Shown: piece after piece, positions 59,775 to 64,000 of the stretch | How the letters are laid out: every line of letters starts with the position of its first letter | Numbering within the stretch: the first letter of the stretch is position 1 | NCBI RefSeq assembly: GCF_024494355.1 | Contig: NZ_JAKNQY010000013.1 | Location: 29,621 to 93,620 of the forward strand | Source: Pseudomonas sp. Q11 | Lineage (GTDB): Bacteria; Pseudomonadota; Gammaproteobacteria; Pseudomonadales; Pseudomonadaceae | DNA length: 64,000 nt | Reading direction: 5' to 3' | Position numbers and translations under genes: made by a program | Notes under the pieces: model-generated | What the model was told of the DNA's origin: nothing | Databases searched by the model: none | The model's input: only the letters and a program-made list of their open reading frames with translations

Positions 59775-61508
59775 ATGCAATCAACTACTTCCCGGCGAAC
59801 CTTCGTAAAAGGCCTGGCTGCCGGCGGCATCCTGGGTGGCCTGGGCTTGTGGCGAGCGCCGGTCTGGGCGGTGACCAGCCCGAGCCAACCCAACGTGCTG
59901 ACGGGCACTGAGTTCGACCTGTTTATCGGCGAGAGCCCGGTCAACTTCACCGGTAATCCGCGCATCGCCCAGACCATCAACGGCGGCATTCCCGGCCCGC
60001 TGCTGCGCTGGCGCGAAGGCGACACCGTGACCCTGCGGGTACGCAACCGTTTGAAAGACTCAACCTCCATCCACTGGCACGGCATTCTGCTGCCGGCCAA
60101 CATGGACGGCGTACCGGGGCTGAGCTTCAAGGGCATCGAGCCTGATGGCATGTACGTCTATCAGTTCAAGGTCCGGCAAAACGGTACTTACTGGTACCAC
60201 AGTCATTCCGGTTTCCAGGAACAGTCCGGGGTCTACGGCCCATTGGTGATCGATGCCAGGGAGCCCGAGCCCTTCCAGTACGAGCGCGACTACGTGGTGA
60301 TGCTCACCGACTGGACCGACGAAGACCCCGCCGATGTCATCCGCAAGCTCAAGAAACAGTCGGATTACTACAACTACAACAAACGCACCGTCGGTGACTT
60401 TATCGACGATGTCGGCAAGAACGGCTGGGCCGCCACCGTGGCCGATCGCAAGATGTGGGCCGAAATGAAGATGAATCCCACCGACCTGGCCGATGTCAGT
60501 GGCGCCACCTACACCTACCTCATGAACGGCCAGGCACCGGACATGAATTGGACCGGTCTGTTCAAACCCGGCGAGCGACTTCGCCTGCGCTTGATCAATG
60601 GCTCCGCCATGACCTATTTCGACGTACGCATTCCCGGCCTGAAAATGACCGTGGTGGCGTCCGACGGGCAGCACGTCAAGCCGGTGAGCGTCGATGAGTT
60701 GCGCATCGCCGTGGCCGAAACCTATGACGTCATCGTCGAGCCAAGCGAAGAAGCCTACACGCTGTTTGCCCAATCCATGGACCGCACCGGCTACGCCCGT
60801 GGCACCCTGGCGACCCGTACTGGTCTCTCGGCAGTGGTGCCGCCGCTGGATCCGCGACCGCTGGTCACCATGGACGACATGGGCATGGGCGGTATGGATC
60901 ACGGATCGATGCAGGGCATGGCGGGTATGGATCACAGTCAAATGGCGGGAATGGACCACGGTTCCATGCAAGGCATGGACGACGGGCTGTCCCATCCAGA
61001 CTCCGAGAAAGACAACCCGCTGGTGGACATGCAGGCCATGAGCGTCGCACCCAAGCTCGATGATCCAGGCATGGGCCTGCGCAACAACGGTCGCAAGGTG
61101 CTCACGTACTCGGACTTGCGCAGTACCTTCCCCGACCCGGACGGCCGCGAACCGGGCCGCACCCTCGAATTGCACCTGACCGGGCACATGGAAAAGTTCG
61201 TCTGGTCATTCAACGGCGTGAAGTTCTCCGACGCCGCGCCGCTGTTGCTCAAGTACGGCGAGCGCCTGCGCATCGTGCTGATCAACGACACCATGATGAC
61301 TCACCCCATCCACCTGCACGGTATGTGGAGCGATCTGGAGGACGAGGACGGCCAGTTCATGGTGCGTAAACACACCATCGATGTGCCGCCGGGCACCAGA
61401 CGCAGTTACCGGGTCACCGCCGACGCCCTCGGACGCTGGGCATATCACTGCCACCTGCTGTTCCACATGGAGATGGGAATGTTCCGTGAAGTTCGGGTGC
61501 AGGAATGA
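59775..61508 (+). CDS. copA: Periplasmic multicopper oxidase CopA
   Basis: A 577-residue copper-resistance oxidase. A twin-arginine signal ([19 protein letters not shown]) directs export. Copper sites are seen in [27 protein letters not shown] and [14 protein letters not shown]. Between about residues 370 and 410 is a Met/His/Asp-rich stretch with repeats such as MDHGSMQGM and MDHSQMAGM, which bind copper in this family. First gene of copABCD. It probably oxidises or sequesters Cu(I) in the periplasm. Confidence 0.96.
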   Translation: MQSTTSRRTFVKGLAAGGILGGLGLWRAPVWAVTSPSQPNVLTGTEFDLFIGESPVNFTGNPRIAQTINGGIPGPLLRWREGDTVTLRVRNRLKDSTSIHWHGILLPANMDGVPGLSFKGIEPDGMYVYQFKVRQNGTYWYHSHSGFQEQSGVYGPLVIDAREPEPFQYERDYVVMLTDWTDEDPADVIRKLKKQSDYYNYNKRTVGDFIDDVGKNGWAATVADRKMWAEMKMNPTDLADVSGATYTYLMNGQAPDMNWTGLFKPGERLRLRLINGSAMTYFDVRIPGLKMTVVASDGQHVKPVSVDELRIAVAETYDVIVEPSEEAYTLFAQSMDRTGYARGTLATRTGLSAVVPPLDPRPLVTMDDMGMGGMDHGSMQGMAGMDHSQMAGMDHGSMQGMDDGLSHPDSEKDNPLVDMQAMSVAPKLDDPGMGLRNNGRKVLTYSDLRSTFPDPDGREPGRTLELHLTGHMEKFVWSFNGVKFSDAAPLLLKYGERLRIVLINDTMMTHPIHLHGMWSDLEDEDGQFMVRKHTIDVPPGTRRSYRVTADALGRWAYHCHLLFHMEMGMFREVRVQE

Positions 61509-61518
61509 GGAGCCGACC

Positions 61519-62421
61519 ATGACCAGTGTTTTTCACTACCCCTTGGCACTTATTGCCAGCCTCACCCTGGGCGCCACTGGCTCGGCCTGGGCCGCGAGCG
61601 ATGACATGCAAGGCATGGATCACAGTCAGATGCAGGGGATGGACCATAGCCAGATGCAAGGCATGGACTCGATGCAGGGCATGGAATCCATGGAGTCAGC
61701 CCCCACCACCAGCCGCACGCCGATCCCCGAGCTGACCGCGGCCGACCGCGCCGCCGTCTTTGAAGACCACGGCGGCCACGCGGTGCATGACAGCGCGGTC
61801 AATTCGTTCTTCCTGATCGATCAACTGGAATGGCAGGACGCCGATGATGGCAGCGCCCTGAGCTGGGACGCCTCGGGCTGGATCGGCGGCGACATCGACC
61901 GTTTGTGGCTGCGCTCCGAAGGCGAACGCAGCAACGGCAAAACCGAGGAAGCCGAGCTTCAGGCCCTCTGGGGCCACGCCGTCGGCCCCTGGTGGGACGT
62001 GGTCGCCGGTGTGCGCCAGGATTTCAAGCCGGGCGATCCGCAAACCTGGGCCGCGTTCGGCGTACAAGGCATGGCGCTGTACAACTTCGAAGCCGAGGCC
62101 ACCGCGTTCATCGGTGAAGGCGGTCAGAGTGCGCTGCGCCTGGAGGGCGACTACGACATCCTGCTGACCAATCGTCTGATCCTGCAACCCACCGCCGAAG
62201 CCAACTTCTACGGCAAGAACGATCCCGATCGCGGTGTCGGCTCCGGGCTGGCGGACACTGAGGTGGGTGTGCGACTGCGCTACGAAATCCGCCGCGAGTT
62301 CGCCCCTTACATCGGCGTCACCTGGAACCGCGTCTACGGCAACACCGCCGACTACGCCCGCGAAGAAGGCGAAGACCGCAGCGAGGCACGCCTGGTGCTG
62401 GGCGTGCGCATGTGGTTCTGA
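61519..62421 (+). CDS. copB: Copper resistance outer-membrane protein CopB
   Basis: A 300-residue protein with a signal peptide ending GSAWA, then an N-terminal Met-rich repeat zone ([20 protein letters not shown] type, residues about 28-55), and a C-terminal beta-barrel-like domain ending in VRMWF with a terminal Phe typical of outer-membrane proteins. ATG 61519 has GAGGAG seven bases upstream and lies ten bases after copA. The repeat unit is shared with CopA. Confidence 0.94.
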   Translation: MTSVFHYPLALIASLTLGATGSAWAASDDMQGMDHSQMQGMDHSQMQGMDSMQGMESMESAPTTSRTPIPELTAADRAAVFEDHGGHAVHDSAVNSFFLIDQLEWQDADDGSALSWDASGWIGGDIDRLWLRSEGERSNGKTEEAELQALWGHAVGPWWDVVAGVRQDFKPGDPQTWAAFGVQGMALYNFEAEATAFIGEGGQSALRLEGDYDILLTNRLILQPTAEANFYGKNDPDRGVGSGLADTEVGVRLRYEIRREFAPYIGVTWNRVYGNTADYAREEGEDRSEARLVLGVRMWF

Positions 62422-62481
62422 GGGTGTTTGTCATCGCAATCAACCAAAAAAACTAGAAACCTGTGCTGTAGGAGTCCTTGC

Positions 62482-62868
62482 ATGTCATTTATCAGAACCG
62501 CTGTAGTTACCGTCGCGTTGTCCACAGGCCTGTTGATCAGTGGCCTGGCCCAAGCGCACCCAAAGCTGCTTTCCTCCACGCCCGCCGAAGGTGCTGAAGG
62601 TGCGGCGCCGGCAAAAATCGAACTGCATTTTTCCGAGAATCTGATGACCAAATTCTCCGGCGCCAAGCTGGTCATGACCGGGATGCCCGGCATGTCGGCG
62701 CACTCGCCCATGCCCATGAAGGCCAAGGTCTCCGGCAGCGACGATCCCAAAACCATGGTCATTACCCCGAACGCCCCGCTCACCGCCGGCACCTACCAGG
62801 TCCAGTGGCGCGCGGTGTCGTCCGATACTCATCCGATCACCGGCAATGTCACGTTCAAGGTGAAGTGA
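62482..62868 (+). CDS. copC: Periplasmic copper-binding protein CopC
   Basis: A 128-residue CopC. The signal peptide ends GLAQA, giving a mature N-terminal His ([12 protein letters not shown]), the Cu(II) ligand, and DTHPITG near the C-terminus supplies the second His. A Met-rich loop ([19 protein letters not shown]) is the Cu(I) site region. It carries copper in the periplasm. ATG 62482 has AGGAG upstream; two bases separate it from copD. Confidence 0.95.
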   Translation: MSFIRTAVVTVALSTGLLISGLAQAHPKLLSSTPAEGAEGAAPAKIELHFSENLMTKFSGAKLVMTGMPGMSAHSPMPMKAKVSGSDDPKTMVITPNAPLTAGTYQVQWRAVSSDTHPITGNVTFKVK

Positions 62869-62869
62869 C

Positions 62870-63799
62870 TTGAGCGGCTCGATCAACATCGATCTGCTCA
62901 ACATTGTCCTGCGCTTGGCGCTGTACCTGGATTTGATGTTGTTGTTCGGCCTGGCGGCTTTCGGTCTGTATAGCTTGCGCGGCCCAGAACGGATCTCGGG
63001 CGTGGTGGTGCATTTCAGGGCACTTCTGCTGACCACAGCGCTGTTCGGCCTGCTGCTGTCCGCGGCCGCCATGCTGTGCATGGCCTGGGCCATGAGCGGT
63101 GTCACCGACTGGAACGAGCTGTTGCCGCATATCGAAATGATGGTGTTCGAGACCGACGTGGGTTTGAGTTGGAGTGTTCGGATCGCGGCGCTGTCGCTGG
63201 CGACAATAGCCGCGGCCCTGAACCACCCGGCACCGACCGCCAGCTTGTGGCTGGTCACCCTGAGCGGTGCCGTGGCCCTTGCGACACTGGCCTGGGCCGG
63301 ACATGGCGCCATGGACGAAGGCCAGCGCCGGAACTGGCACTTCATCACCGATTTTATGCACCTGTGGGCGGCGGGCGGCTGGGTGGGCGCCCTGGCTGCA
63401 TTTGCCCTGCTGCTTCGCCAGGCTGAGCGCCGTCTGCCGGTCCTGACGCGAACCCTGACCGGGTTTGAAACCGCCGGCGCGGTGATTGTGGTGGTGATCA
63501 GTGTGACAGGGGTGGTGAATTATCTGTTCATCGTCGGCCCCCGCGTCGACGGGCTGCTCGACGGCACCTACGGCCAACTGTTGGCACTGAAAGTCGTCTT
63601 GTTCGCGGCAATGCTGGTGTTCGCCTCGCTGAACCGCTTTCATCTCACGCCCTTGCTGGAACAGGCCCGGCAGACCGGCGAGCACCGCGCTGCGGTCAAT
63701 GCCCTGCGACGCAGCATGGTTCTGGAGTTGTCCGTAGCGGTGGCAATACTGGCGTTAGTGGCGTGGCTGGGAACGTTGAGCCCGGAGATGGACTACTGA
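62870..63799 (+). CDS. copD: Inner-membrane copper protein CopD
   Basis: A 309-residue membrane protein with about eight helices and the CopD family segments [33 protein letters not shown] and [31 protein letters not shown]. It works with CopC in copper uptake across the inner membrane. The start is TTG at 62870, with AAGGTGAAG upstream, one base after the copC stop codon; no ATG is available nearby, so coupling to copC is likely. Confidence 0.92.
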   Translation: MSGSINIDLLNIVLRLALYLDLMLLFGLAAFGLYSLRGPERISGVVVHFRALLLTTALFGLLLSAAAMLCMAWAMSGVTDWNELLPHIEMMVFETDVGLSWSVRIAALSLATIAAALNHPAPTASLWLVTLSGAVALATLAWAGHGAMDEGQRRNWHFITDFMHLWAAGGWVGALAAFALLLRQAERRLPVLTRTLTGFETAGAVIVVVISVTGVVNYLFIVGPRVDGLLDGTYGQLLALKVVLFAAMLVFASLNRFHLTPLLEQARQTGEHRAAVNALRRSMVLELSVAVAILALVAWLGTLSPEMDY

Positions 63800-63837
63800 C
63801 AGGCTGCCAGGGAATGTCCAATCAACCAGCAGTTCTG

Positions 63838-63925
63838 TGTGGGTGCGCTTGCTCGCGAAGAGGCCTTCACATCCAATATTGAGGCAAGCTGACCCACCGC
63901 CATCGCGAGCAAGCTTTGCTCCCAC
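63838..63925. repeat. REP doublet after copD
   Basis: Arms GTGGGTGCGCTTGCTCGCGA and ATCGCGAGCAAGCTTTGCTC(CCAC), a mixed or drifted member; about 40 bases later another arm begins. Confidence 0.85.
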
Positions 63926-63972
63926 AGAGGACATGTCGGTGGTCGGGAAATCGAAGGCTGTCGCGGTTCAAT

Positions 63973-63996
63973 GTGGGAGCAAAGCTTGCTCGCGAG
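63973..63996. repeat. REP arm at window edge (partial)
   Basis: GTGGGAGCAAAGCTTGCTCG followed by CGAG; its partner would lie beyond the window end. Confidence 0.7.
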
Positions 63997-64000
63997 GACT

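Overview
The window is a chromosomal segment of a Pseudomonas, most likely of the P. fluorescens group. The evidence is about 60% GC, dispersed GTGGGAGC-type REP/REPIN doublets, and gene blocks that match Pseudomonas synteny as I remember it: rnf-nth-PA3496-like; argG-motY-pyrC-rnt-peroxiredoxin-bfd-bfr-grxD; argF; ybaK-glpFKRD; aatJQMP-aauSR; and a gcsR-gcvHP-sdaA-gcvT set. It is mostly core genome. I see no prophage, integron, transposase, CRISPR array, tRNA or rRNA.

Layout. 1-4.9 kb: the end of an RND efflux pump, then an envelope-stress locus with the ColR/ColS two-component system, a fused methyltransferase/LPS kinase, a small secreted protein and a divergent PAP2 phosphatase preceded by a ColR-box-like site. 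5-9.4 kb: groES-groEL with a heat-shock promoter, fxsA, a HugZ-like protein and an SDR. 9.6-17.9 kb: apbC, metG, an aberrant rnfABDGE operon ending in nth, and a PA3496-family gene. 17.9-19.5 kb: a NarL-type response regulator and an AT-rich stretch with an unknown membrane protein. 19.6-26.4 kb: argG, motY, pyrC-rnt, peroxiredoxin, bfd, bfr and grxD. 26.5-32.9 kb: a molybdopterin oxidoreductase, a small unknown, argF, an ABC ATPase, phzF-like and ybaK. 33.3-38.4 kb: glpF-glpK-glpR-glpD for glycerol. 38.9-45.9 kb: the aatJQMP acidic amino acid transporter with its aauSR regulators, then glpM. 46-48.8 kb: an NAD(P)-binding protein, an MBL-fold protein and a LysR regulator. 49-56.9 kb: a GcsR-like activator and a glycine cleavage/serine deaminase operon. 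57-59.3 kb: csp, an RDD protein and nadA. 59.8-63.8 kb: the copper-resistance operon copABCD.

The most unusual content is the Rnf-type operon. rnfC, the NADH/FMN entry subunit, is absent. RnfA and RnfE have lost three of the four cysteines that bind the intramembrane [2Fe-2S] cluster in Rnf and Na+-NQR. RnfB lacks its membrane anchor and carries a long RnfC-like helical tail. The soluble [4Fe-4S] sites of RnfB and the flavin sites of RnfD and RnfG look intact, so this may be a rewired electron carrier complex rather than simple decay.

The window is also rich in readable regulatory sites: paired ArgR operators at argF and argG, two AauR boxes plus a sigma54 promoter at aatJ, three GcsR-type sites plus a sigma54 promoter at gcvH, a Fur-like box at bfd, a cop box at copA, and a sigma32 promoter at groES. 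Consensus sequences used for these calls are recalled from the literature and were not searched.
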